A DNA stretch of 9,429 bases. Origin: Helicobacteraceae bacterium (GTDB lineage: Bacteria > Campylobacterota > Campylobacteria > Campylobacterales > Sulfurimonadaceae). Within the stretch, counting starts at the first letter, position 1, and every line of letters begins with the position of its first letter. The stretch is from NCBI GenBank assembly GCA_030596305.1, contig JAUVKK010000021.1, positions 1-9,429 of the forward strand, given 5' to 3'. The position numbers and the translations under genes are program-made. Positions 1 through 6,247 of the stretch are shown here, piece after piece. The notes beneath the pieces were generated by a model, which ran no database searches, was not told the DNA's origin, and was given only the letters and a program-made list of their open reading frames with translations.

Positions 1-316
1 GATAGAGCAGGATGCCGATATCATCATGTTTGTCTATCGTGATGATGTCTACCTCTATAAAGAGGAAAAAGAGCGCGAAAAAGCAGCAAAGGCGGAGGGC
101 AAAGAGTTTACCTCGACCTATGTTGAGAAAGAGGAAGAGGAGGCAGAGATCATTACCGGTAAGCAGCGTAATGGACCTACTGGACATGTAAAACTTCTTT
201 TCCAGAAAAAACTGACCCGTTTTGTTGAGAGACCGGCGTATAATGCGGTTGAGGTGGCGTATGAGAATGTAGACACGTCGTCGGCGCAAATGAATGTCTC
301 AATGCCAACTATTTAA
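1..316 (+). CDS. dnaB: Replicative DNA helicase DnaB, C-terminal fragment
   Basis: This is the 3' end of dnaB, the hexameric replication-fork helicase. The frame is open from base 2 and the 5' part lies outside the window. Visible are the Walker-B-like stretch [15 protein letters not shown] and, near the end, the DnaB signature [25 protein letters not shown], here given in pieces: [25 protein letters not shown]. Between them lies a highly charged Lys/Glu stretch ([18 protein letters not shown] and onward), which I associate with epsilonproteobacterial DnaB proteins. About 28 residues follow the conserved TRF, an extra tail compared with E. coli DnaB. The TAA stop (314-316) runs directly into the palindromic element at 315-439. 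Downstream comEC is in the same orientation, an arrangement I recall from H. pylori. The ATG at base 26 is an internal methionine, not a start. Confidence 0.95.
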   Translation, partial: IEQDADIIMFVYRDDVYLYKEEKEREKAAKAEGKEFTSTYVEKEEEEAEIITGKQRNGPTGHVKLLFQKKLTRFVERPAYNAVEVAYENVDTSSAQMNVSMPTI

Positions 317-439
317 AAAGTTCTAGCTTCAGCACACCTTGCACCAAACTCAGACCTGCTCGACGTACCGACGTACCGACGTACCGATGTACGCCTTCGG
401 TCTGAGTTTGGCACAATCTGTACTAAATCTAAAATTTTT
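315..439. repeat. Palindromic intergenic element, copy A (terminator-like, tandem octamer core)
   Basis: This is a 125-bp imperfect inverted repeat beginning within the dnaB stop codon. It has an A-rich left end (aaaaagttctag, 315-326) and a T-rich right end (ctaaaattttt, 429-439). The inner stem is perfect over 13 bp: ccaaactcagacc (344-356) pairs with ggtctgagtttgg (399-411). The 42-nt loop holds four direct 8-bp units, cgacgtac at 361-368, 369-376 and 377-384, and cgatgtac at 385-392. The outer arms are shared with the element at 7581-7689: 22 of 26 bases match in the left arm and 20 of 21 in the right arm (411-431 against 7660-7680). A long stem ending in a T run immediately after a stop codon would act as a Rho-independent terminator for dnaB. 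The A run at the left end would allow termination from the other strand too. Terminator function is inferred; the repeat itself is seen directly. Confidence 0.85.
361..392. repeat. Four tandem 8-bp units in the loop of palindromic element A
   Basis: The octamer cgacgtac occurs three times exactly, followed by one copy with a single change (cgatgtac). The units are directly head to tail with no spacers. Each contains the self-complementary tetramer gtac, so the units can pair with each other in several registers. The related element at 7581-7689 has only two gtac tetramers, also 8 bp apart (7629-7632 and 7637-7640). The two elements differ in length by 16 bp, equal to two octamers. This suggests unit number can change by slippage, which is inference. 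Confidence 0.9.
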
Positions 440-450
440 AATCACTTCGA

Positions 451-456
451 TATACT
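451..456 (+). promoter_or_regulatory. Possible -10 box for comEC
   Basis: The hexamer tatact follows cga, the same context as the better -10 box at 7752-7757, and lies about 55 bp before the comEC start. No clear -35 is visible, and the surrounding DNA is so AT-rich that chance matches are common. If element 315-439 terminates dnaB transcription, comEC needs its own promoter in this gap, which is the main argument for the call. Confidence 0.25.
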
Positions 457-511
457 TTACGTCCTCACTTTATTAATTATATATACCTAAATAAAACAAA
501 TTGTGTTATAG

Positions 512-1801
512 TTGTCTATTCTCTTAAAATGGATTATTGTGGTAATAATAAAGCCGTCTCTTTTAATCGGACGTGAATACCTCTACTTTTCTTTTCTCTT
601 ACTGACACTTCTCTTTTTTTCATTGTCCGTAGAGTTCTACAACTATTCTAAACTGACTCAATTTGATGATGCTGTGATTGAAGTTACTGTTTTAAAACAC
701 TATGCTAAAAGTAGTAAGGGTAAACAATATGATGTTTTTAAGCTGCAGACAGATGACGGTGCCAAGTTTTACATCACCTCTAAAATGCCACTCAAAGAGC
801 TTGTCGGATATAAGACTCAGGTTTGGGTGAAAACAAAGTATATCAGCTTTTTGGAGTACCTTAAAGGGTTTGCCACGAAGGGTGGTATTATCACTGTCTC
901 CAGAAGCAAGGCTGTAACATATAAACTCGGAGGTGCGTTAAAAACTATCCATAAAGACCCCGAGATCTCGCAGATATATGGGGCGCTCTTTTTTGCACTG
1001 CCTCTCAGCGCATCATTGCAGGATCGCTTCTCGATATTGGGTGTTTCACACCTTCTTGCGATCAGTGGTTTTCATCTGGGTGTTTTGAGTTTTATCCTTT
1101 TTACGTTGCTGAGTCTGCCTTATACTCAATTACAGAAATATTTTTTTCCTTACCGTCATCGTAACAGGGATCTCTTTCTCTTAGTCGCACTGGTACTTGG
1201 GGCTTACCTGCTTTTTTTGGGAGATGTTGCTTCACTACTCCGTGCTTATGCTATGTTGCTGGTAGGTTATATTTTACATGATAGAGGGATGAAGATTATC
1301 TCGATGCAGACGCTGTTTGTGACCTTGGTATTACTGCTGTCTCTTTGGCCGAGACTCTTTTTTTTGATGGGTTTTTGGCTCTCTGTCAGCGGGGTCTATT
1401 TTATCTTTTTGTACCTGCGCTACTTTAGTGAGCTATCGAAATATATTAGCTTTGTTGCTGTTCCTGTCTGGGTCTATCTGATGATGACACCGATAGCCTT
1501 AGTTCTATTTGGAAACTACAGCCTGTACCATCCGCTCTCTATTCTCTGGAGTATTTTGTTTACACTTTTCTATCCGCTGGCACTCTTTTTGCATCTGGTG
1601 GGTTATGGGGAGAGTATGGACGGGGTATTGCATTTTTTCCTTGCGAGCGAACTAGATGGTGAACACTTCAAACTCTCGCTTGTTTGGTTAATACCATATG
1701 AGTTTTTAGCTTTGGGGTCACTTTATAGTCAGAAGGTCCTTTACCTACTTCTGCTGGTGGCTTTTGGAATATCCGTAGCTGCGGTTTATCAGGTAGCATA
1801 G
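512..1801 (+). CDS. comEC: ComEC/Rec2-family DNA uptake channel, short form
   Basis: This polytopic inner-membrane protein (429 aa from this start) would carry single-stranded DNA into the cytoplasm during natural transformation. The N-terminus has two hydrophobic segments (about 5-40), then a soluble OB-like stretch (about 50-135). The competence domain carries the family hallmark HLLAISGFHLG (residues 180-190) and the SLLRAYAMLL segment (241-250), followed by several membrane helices. There is no C-terminal metallo-beta-lactamase domain. As I recall, that is normal for epsilonproteobacterial ComEC of about 420-440 aa, so the gene is not truncated. The start is uncertain: an in-frame TAG at 509-511 forces it to TTG 512 or later. 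GTG 539 is the next candidate, and neither has a clear Shine-Dalgarno sequence. The gene follows dnaB, as in H. pylori, and its 3' end overlaps the convergent yihY gene by 57 bp. Confidence 0.9.
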   Translation: MSILLKWIIVVIIKPSLLIGREYLYFSFLLLTLLFFSLSVEFYNYSKLTQFDDAVIEVTVLKHYAKSSKGKQYDVFKLQTDDGAKFYITSKMPLKELVGYKTQVWVKTKYISFLEYLKGFATKGGIITVSRSKAVTYKLGGALKTIHKDPEISQIYGALFFALPLSASLQDRFSILGVSHLLAISGFHLGVLSFILFTLLSLPYTQLQKYFFPYRHRNRDLFLLVALVLGAYLLFLGDVASLLRAYAMLLVGYILHDRGMKIISMQTLFVTLVLLLSLWPRLFFLMGFWLSVSGVYFIFLYLRYFSELSKYISFVAVPVWVYLMMTPIALVLFGNYSLYHPLSILWSILFTLFYPLALFLHLVGYGESMDGVLHFFLASELDGEHFKLSLVWLIPYEFLALGSLYSQKVLYLLLLVAFGISVAAVYQVA

Positions 1802-2584
1802 CCGCAGACCATAGACAAAGATGATCCATGAGAGATAGATCCAGGTCAAAAAGAAGATGACCATTGCAAAGGGACCGTAGATAGTACTGGTGGCCTTGGC
1901 CAAAAAGACATAATGTACAAAGAGCGCTTTTGAAGCACTCCAGATAATCATCGCAATAAAGGCACTGATAGCAGATGCTTTGTAGTAGACATAAATATTT
2001 GGAGCAAACTTATAGGTAAGAAAAAAGAGTACCCACTCAATGATAAAAGGAGTGAGCGAAGAGACTTCAAAACCAGATTTGTAAATATTTGTGTCTATGA
2101 ATTGGTTAATACTGCTGGTAAAGTAAAATGAGATGATCAATCCCAGCGGTACGATGATCATCATTAAAAGGTAGGTAAGAAGCGTTTTATGTATCTTTCT
2201 ATCTTTTGTTTTAAAGATGCTGTTGACAACATAGGAGAAACTGATAAAAAAGAACATAGAGACAATGACGGTAAAGCTCAGTGAGATGATACCAAGATCA
2301 GTCGCGTTGGCGACAAATGAGTCGATATAATTGGTGATGATATCAGTATGTATAGGTAAAAGATGCTCTATCAGAAATGATTTAAGGGTAGCATAGTGCT
2401 CATCAAACTGTTCCAACTGAGGAATAAGAGAGAAGACTATAAAAAAGATAGGAATAATGGTTGAAACAGTGTAAAAACTAAGACTCGAAGCATAATAGGT
2501 CAACTCGTCATCAAATAGTTTTCTTATAAAAAAACTTGTATGACGATAGTAATGATTACGTTTGAAGTTTTTGGTTACTTGCAT
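1745..2584 (-). CDS. YihY/BrkB-family inner membrane protein
   Basis: This 279-aa integral membrane protein has about six hydrophobic segments (roughly 34-54, 97-121, 135-157, 178-192, 203-226 and 234-262). Family features include the N-terminal DDELTYYASSLSFYTVSTIIP (seen at residues 25-45), the YKFAPN motif (191-196), and a C-terminal block with YGPFAMVIFFLTWIYLSW (236-253). Many databases call the family ribonuclease BN, but that name is a historic mis-assignment; the biochemical role is not established. The ATG at 2584 is preceded only by a weak purine stretch. It lies 57 bp after the glcD stop on the same strand, so it is probably the last gene of a pgbA-glcD-yihY transcript. Its last 19 codons, including the stop, are antisense to the end of comEC. 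Confidence 0.88.
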   Translation of the reverse strand: MQVTKNFKRNHYYRHTSFFIRKLFDDELTYYASSLSFYTVSTIIPIFFIVFSLIPQLEQFDEHYATLKSFLIEHLLPIHTDIITNYIDSFVANATDLGIISLSFTVIVSMFFFISFSYVVNSIFKTKDRKIHKTLLTYLLMMIIVPLGLIISFYFTSSINQFIDTNIYKSGFEVSSLTPFIIEWVLFFLTYKFAPNIYVYYKASAISAFIAMIIWSASKALFVHYVFLAKATSTIYGPFAMVIFFLTWIYLSWIIFVYGLRLCYLINRSYGYSKSHQQK

Positions 2585-2629
2585 GATCTATTTTAGCATC
2601 AAAAATTAAAAATCAAGCATCAAAAAATC

Positions 2630-2644
2630 TAAGACAGGATCTTA
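2630..2644 (-). terminator. Weak possible terminator between glcD and yihY
   Basis: Read on the minus strand, the glcD stop codon begins a 5-bp stem (taaga, loop tcctg, tctta), followed after two bases by a run of six T. The stem is short and AT-rich, so at most it would attenuate transcription into yihY. A second T run follows further on. Confidence 0.25.
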
Positions 2645-4027
2645 GTCTAGCCCCATCTTATTTGGATTGAGGATGTTGTTAGGATCAAACGCTTTTTTAA
2701 TGGTTTTAAAAAGGTTCATCTCCTCATCTGTAAAGGCCATACTCATATAAGGTGCCTTAGCCAGTCCGATGCCGTGTTCACCGCTTAGGGTACCGCCAAG
2801 GTCGATCGTGGCCTGGAAGACCTCTTTGATCGCTTCATAACCGATCTTCACCTGCTCTGGATCTTTACCGTCAACCATTACATTGGTATGGACATTACCA
2901 TCACCGGTATGACCAAAACATGGAATATTGATATTGTACTTCTCTGCGATCTTGTCAAACTCTTTGAGAAGCTGAGGTAAAACGGCGCGAGGTACAGTGA
3001 CATCTTCGTTGATCTTTTTACTGCCGTAAACCGAGAGCGCCTGAGAAGCCCTGCGGCGCGCGAACCACAGGTCTGCTGCCTCATCTTCACTCTGTGCGAT
3101 CACAAATTCGTCACAACCGTTCTCTCTAAAGACCTTTTCGATCTGAGCAAGTTGAAAGTCCAGATCACTCTCAAGGTTTCCGTCAACATCGGTTACAAGA
3201 ATAGCACCGGCTTCGATTGGCAGACCTTTGTTGTATGTCTGCTCAACAGCACGAATGGTTTTGTTATCCAAAAACTCCATAGCAACAGGTGTAACACCCG
3301 ATGCCATTGTTTTATAAACGGCCTCCATCGCTGAGTTTACAGTGTCAAAGATACCCATAGCAGTTTTTGTCATCTTTGGTTTTGAAAGCAGTTTCATGGT
3401 CACTTCTGTTGTAACGGCAAGCGTTCCCTCTGAAGCGATCAAAATACCGGCGATGTTATAACCTGCAACATCCTTAATAGTACGTTTTCCGGCTTTGATG
3501 ATGTCACCGTTAGGCAGAACAGCACGAATAGCCATGACGTAATCTTTGGTGATCCCGTATTTTGCAGCACGCATACCACCGGCATTTTCATTGACGTTTC
3601 CGCCGATAGTCGAGTAGTTCTGGCTCGCAGGATCCGGCGGATAGAAAAGACCGACCTCTTCAACAGCTTTTTGAAGATCCATGTTGATGACACCCGGCTG
3701 TACAATGGCAACCATGTTCTCCATGTCGATCTCCAGGATCTTGTTCATATGCTTTTCAAAAGCAAGAACAATGCCCCCCTTGCTTGGAAGTGCACCCCCG
3801 GTAAAACCTGAACCTGCACCGCGTGGAACAAGGATGATACCGTGTTCATTACAGTACTTTAATATAGTACTTACATCATCTTCCGTTCTTGGAAACAGAA
3901 CAGCATCGGGTTCGAAGTGCGCCCGTGTAGCGTCGTACGAATAGGCGATCATATGAGCTTTGTCGTTGTAAACATTCTCTTTGTCTAGCAGCTTTTCAAA
4001 AAAGTAAATATGTGAATGGTCTAGCAT
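2642..4027 (-). CDS. glcD: FAD-binding oxidase, glycolate oxidase GlcD / D-lactate dehydrogenase type
   Basis: This 461-aa flavoprotein of the FAD_binding_4 plus FAD-oxidase C-terminal architecture oxidises a 2-hydroxy acid (glycolate or D-lactate) to the 2-keto acid and passes electrons to the respiratory chain. The N-terminal FAD domain shows PRGAGSGFTGGALPS (68-82), YPPDPASQ (129-136), STIGGNVNENAGG (139-151) and IASEGTLAV (197-205). The C-terminal substrate domain has GHTGDGNVH (372-380) and SGEHGIG (415-421), and ends with the typical FDPNNILNPNK. The length is normal. The start is firm: AAGGAG lies 5 nt before the ATG, inside the last codons of the upstream gene, whose stop is 2 nt away, so translation is probably coupled. 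No GlcE or iron-sulphur GlcF partner is present in the window. Sequence alone does not settle glycolate versus D-lactate as substrate. Confidence 0.93.
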   Translation of the reverse strand: MLDHSHIYFFEKLLDKENVYNDKAHMIAYSYDATRAHFEPDAVLFPRTEDDVSTILKYCNEHGIILVPRGAGSGFTGGALPSKGGIVLAFEKHMNKILEIDMENMVAIVQPGVINMDLQKAVEEVGLFYPPDPASQNYSTIGGNVNENAGGMRAAKYGITKDYVMAIRAVLPNGDIIKAGKRTIKDVAGYNIAGILIASEGTLAVTTEVTMKLLSKPKMTKTAMGIFDTVNSAMEAVYKTMASGVTPVAMEFLDNKTIRAVEQTYNKGLPIEAGAILVTDVDGNLESDLDFQLAQIEKVFRENGCDEFVIAQSEDEAADLWFARRRASQALSVYGSKKINEDVTVPRAVLPQLLKEFDKIAEKYNINIPCFGHTGDGNVHTNVMVDGKDPEQVKIGYEAIKEVFQATIDLGGTLSGEHGIGLAKAPYMSMAFTDEEMNLFKTIKKAFDPNNILNPNKMGLD

Positions 4028-4029
4028 GG

Positions 4030-4836
4030 TTACTCCTTAATCTCAAAATTTTTGATAAGTTCTTGTTCCGGTGTATTGAGGCCGTTGATGTAGTTGTATA
4101 GCGGTTTTGACTCGTTGTTGTACTCTACCAGTAATTCCAGATAGTGAGGATCATACGCTTCTAAAGGACGGCTGGCCGCTCCCCATACCCACCAAGATGT
4201 TGCGATCTCTTCAACACGGGAATAAAATGGCAATTTTGTACTTTTTTGCTCGAGTTCAACGGGAGTGACCTGAATAAGACTCAGTGTCTGACAGTCTAGG
4301 GTAAATAGAGCACCGTTTACATAGGTATATAATAGGCCGATCTCGGCCAGGGTACAATAACCGGAGATGTCCTCTTGAAACGGTGTCGGATGAGCCTGAA
4401 ATGAGAGGTAGGTGGCGAAGTTATCAGGATGTATCCACTCAACGCCATGGATGTTTTTGGTAATGATGTGATAGATGTCATCATTGGGTGCCAGTAAAAG
4501 AGCACGTGAATAACCAAAAGCCAAGATGACCTCATCACCGACTTGTACATGCCAGTTTCCATTAGGCAGTGAGTTCTGCTTTAACCCTACATACTCGGAG
4601 AGTGTCAGCGTAGCTACACCTGCAGAAACATCAAAGTCTGAGACAAAGACGTCAGCAACGATAACACTGTGATCGTTTGTGAAGTGACGAACAACAAAAC
4701 CATGGACGCCTTTGGCGATCTGTTTGACCTTAACCGTTGCGCTTTGGCTGTCGTCACTTACAGATTGAACAGGCAGGTGAAGTTCAGCCGCAGATAAAAA
4801 GAGAGGAAAAAGAAAAAGTAGTAGAAATTTTTGCAC
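4030..4836 (-). CDS. Secreted protein related to the N-terminal domain of plasminogen-binding protein PgbA
   Basis: This is a predicted exported protein of 268 aa. I chose GTG 4836 rather than the longer TTG frame at 4902. It has AGGA 6 nt upstream (4843-4846), and translation from it opens directly with a classic signal peptide (QKFLLLFLFPLFLSA, cleavage near residue 16-17). Visible features are VGDEVILAFGYSRALLLAPN (99-118), WIHPDNFATYLS (134-145), two cysteines (161 and 182) that could form a disulphide, and LPFYSRVEEI (202-211). These resemble my recollection of the H. pylori HP0508 (PgbA) N-terminal domain, and the neighbours glcD and the M23 peptidase match the HP0506-HP0509 region. H. 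pylori PgbA is much longer, about 450 aa. The Lys-rich C-terminal part linked to plasminogen binding is absent here, so that host-interaction role should not be transferred. The molecular function is unknown. Confidence 0.8.
   Translation of the reverse strand: MQKFLLLFLFPLFLSAAELHLPVQSVSDDSQSATVKVKQIAKGVHGFVVRHFTNDHSVIVADVFVSDFDVSAGVATLTLSEYVGLKQNSLPNGNWHVQVGDEVILAFGYSRALLLAPNDDIYHIITKNIHGVEWIHPDNFATYLSFQAHPTPFQEDISGYCTLAEIGLLYTYVNGALFTLDCQTLSLIQVTPVELEQKSTKLPFYSRVEEIATSWWVWGAASRPLEAYDPHYLELLVEYNNESKPLYNYINGLNTPEQELIKNFEIKE
4033..4038 (-). promoter_or_regulatory. Ribosome binding site of glcD, inside the pgbA-like gene
   Basis: AAGGAG on the minus strand lies 5 nt before the glcD ATG. It is formed by the last two sense codons (aag gag) of the upstream gene, whose TAA stop is 2 nt from the ATG. 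This arrangement points to translational coupling of the two genes. Confidence 0.9.
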
Positions 4837-4939
4837 AAATTGTCCTAGTAAAAATAATGAGCAATTATATCTCAGTTTTTCTTTTTTGAGACCTAGTTGC
4901 AAAAGCTAAATAAAAAATATTTAAAATGTGTAAACACTC

Positions 4940-4958
4940 TAGTTAAACTACCTAGGTA
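4940..4958. promoter_or_regulatory. Adjoining palindromes in the divergent spacer, possible operator
   Basis: Two palindromes adjoin: tagttaaacta (4940-4950, arms tagtt/aacta) and tacctaggta (4949-4958, perfect 10 bp). They lie in the 193-bp gap between the divergently read pgbA-like and M23 genes, where promoters for both must be. A regulator site is conceivable, but short AT-rich palindromes also arise by chance. No convincing -35/-10 pair could be fixed here on either strand. Confidence 0.2.
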
Positions 4959-5015
4959 TGGGCTGTATTAGCTCTTGGTAAGTAAAAATTTGCTACCCTA
5001 ACAAAATTCAAACAA

Positions 5016-5021
5016 GGGAGG
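5016..5021 (+). promoter_or_regulatory. Ribosome binding site of the M23 peptidase gene
   Basis: The purine run gggagg, continuing into aag, lies 8 nt before the ATG at 5030. It fixes that ATG as the start. Confidence 0.85.
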
Positions 5022-5029
5022 AAGTCCAA

Positions 5030-6247
5030 ATGCAACGTCTGTTTATATTGATCTTACTTCCTCTTGTTCTCAGTGCGGCAAAAGTTGATTATCTGCGCTG
5101 GGAGAGCGGTATGACCTATCTCGGTTTTTTGGGAAAACATGATCTGCCCTCAAGAACACTCTATTGGAATCTTGATTATGATGATCAGACGCTGACTGAA
5201 GAGATCTATAGCGGGGTAGGGTACCAGATCTTAAGAGATGAGAATGCGACTATTGAACAGGTCCTAATCCCCATTACTGATGAACTTCAGCTCCACATCT
5301 ATCAAGATAGTAATAATAGCTATATCTTTGAAGCTATTCCCGTTCTGTACAGTTCGGAACGCCTCTCATTTGCAACGAAGATACAGAGCAACCCCTCTTC
5401 AGCTATATACAACGCTACGCATTCTAAACGGGCGATGAGTGCTTTTATCAGCGGTTTTAGAAAGTCCATTAACTTCTCTTTACACGTTCAAAAAGATGAC
5501 CCTATTGTGATGATCTATGACCAGAAGTTCCGTTTTGGAAAACCTTTTTCCATGCCACGTCTGCAACTGGCAAAGATCGAACTGCATGGAAAATGGCATG
5601 GGGTCTACCTAGGCCCCAATGAACGCTACTATGATGCCAAGGGTCGTGAAGTCGAAGGTTTTTTACTCGGAAATCCTGTGAGAGGTGCACGTATCAGTTC
5701 CGGCTTTACACGCAGACGTTGGCATCCGGTGCTTCATAAGTATCGTGCCCATCTGGGTATCGACTATGCTGCTCGCAGAGGAACACCTATTCGTGCTGCT
5801 GGAGCAGGTAAGATCATTGAACTGCGCCGCAGTCGAAGTTATGGGAACCTGACCAAGATCCGTCATGCAGACGGCTACATGACTCTCTATGCCCACCAGC
5901 AGAAGTTTAGAGCAGGGATGCGAAGAGGCAAGCGGGTGAAAAAAGGCGAAGTCATCGGTTATGTAGGGACCACTGGTATCTCAACCGGTCCACACCTGCA
6001 CTTTGGCCTCTACAAACATAATCGAGCCATCAATCCTCGCAGTGTTATTCAGGTCACAACGAAGAAGCTTAAAGGCAAAACGAAAAAGCAGTTTCAAGAT
6101 ATTGTAACACGGTATAATGAAGAGGCTGAACTCATCTTAGCTGAAAACAGACAGGTCGATCGATTTAGAGACTTTGATGCAGTTTGTTATATAAAACATG
6201 ACCAATTCGAAGTGGAAGGGGAGTGCAATGCAACAGTACGAAAATGA
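5030..6247 (+). CDS. M23 peptidoglycan endopeptidase, Csd3/HdpA-like
   Basis: This 405-aa exported zinc peptidase is predicted to cut peptide cross-links or stem peptides in the periplasm and so influence cell shape. The N-terminus (MQRLFILILLPLVLSAA) is a signal peptide. Residues about 20-205 form the long N-terminal region found in Csd3-type proteins, and 215-340 form the LytM/M23 domain. Metal and catalytic residues are intact: HLGID (H241, D245), YAH (H289) and GPHLHFG (H322, H324). H. pylori Csd3 (HP0506), as I recall, is about 403 aa, lies two genes from pgbA, and has DD-endopeptidase and DD-carboxypeptidase activity with an autoinhibitory N-terminal domain. Length, domain order and context support orthology. 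The C-terminus adds a charged helix and a cysteine pair (386 and 399). The stop overlaps the mgtE start by 20 bp. Confidence 0.9.
   Translation: MQRLFILILLPLVLSAAKVDYLRWESGMTYLGFLGKHDLPSRTLYWNLDYDDQTLTEEIYSGVGYQILRDENATIEQVLIPITDELQLHIYQDSNNSYIFEAIPVLYSSERLSFATKIQSNPSSAIYNATHSKRAMSAFISGFRKSINFSLHVQKDDPIVMIYDQKFRFGKPFSMPRLQLAKIELHGKWHGVYLGPNERYYDAKGREVEGFLLGNPVRGARISSGFTRRRWHPVLHKYRAHLGIDYAARRGTPIRAAGAGKIIELRRSRSYGNLTKIRHADGYMTLYAHQQKFRAGMRRGKRVKKGEVIGYVGTTGISTGPHLHFGLYKHNRAINPRSVIQVTTKKLKGKTKKQFQDIVTRYNEEAELILAENRQVDRFRDFDAVCYIKHDQFEVEGECNATVRK
6216..6223 (+). promoter_or_regulatory. Ribosome binding site deciding the mgtE start
   Basis: AAGGGGAG lies 4 nt before ATG 6228 and inside the end of the M23 gene. 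It favours ATG 6228 over the in-frame ATG 6198, which has no comparable site (upstream bases are ttatataaaac). Confidence 0.85.

Noticed and set aside
26..316. A complete small gene starting at ATG 26
   Set aside because: The frame is open to the left edge and the residues before the Met (IEQDADII) belong to DnaB, so this is a helicase tail.
361..392. Tandem 8-bp repeats as a CRISPR or iteron array
   Set aside because: The units are 8 bp, have no spacers and sit inside a hairpin loop. There are no cas genes or replication-initiator gene, and a homologous element elsewhere in the window has only two steps.
1745..2584. Naming this gene ribonuclease BN (rbn)
   Set aside because: That name for YihY/BrkB proteins stems from a historic mis-assignment. 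The protein is a polytopic membrane protein with no nuclease motif.
2878..3944. Several open frames on both strands inside glcD (for example 3152-3334 +, 3681-3944 +, 3439-3711 -)
   Set aside because: They lie wholly within a strongly supported flavoprotein gene, have no recognisable domains or ribosome sites, and read as out-of-frame shadows.
4837..4902. N-terminal extension of the PgbA-like protein from TTG 4902
   Set aside because: It would put 22 residues before the signal peptide and has no ribosome site. GTG 4836 has AGGA at 6 nt and opens directly with the signal peptide.
6198..6227. mgtE start at ATG 6198
   Set aside because: There is no Shine-Dalgarno before it, while ATG 6228 has AAGGGGAG immediately upstream. 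The longer form would only increase the overlap with the M23 gene.
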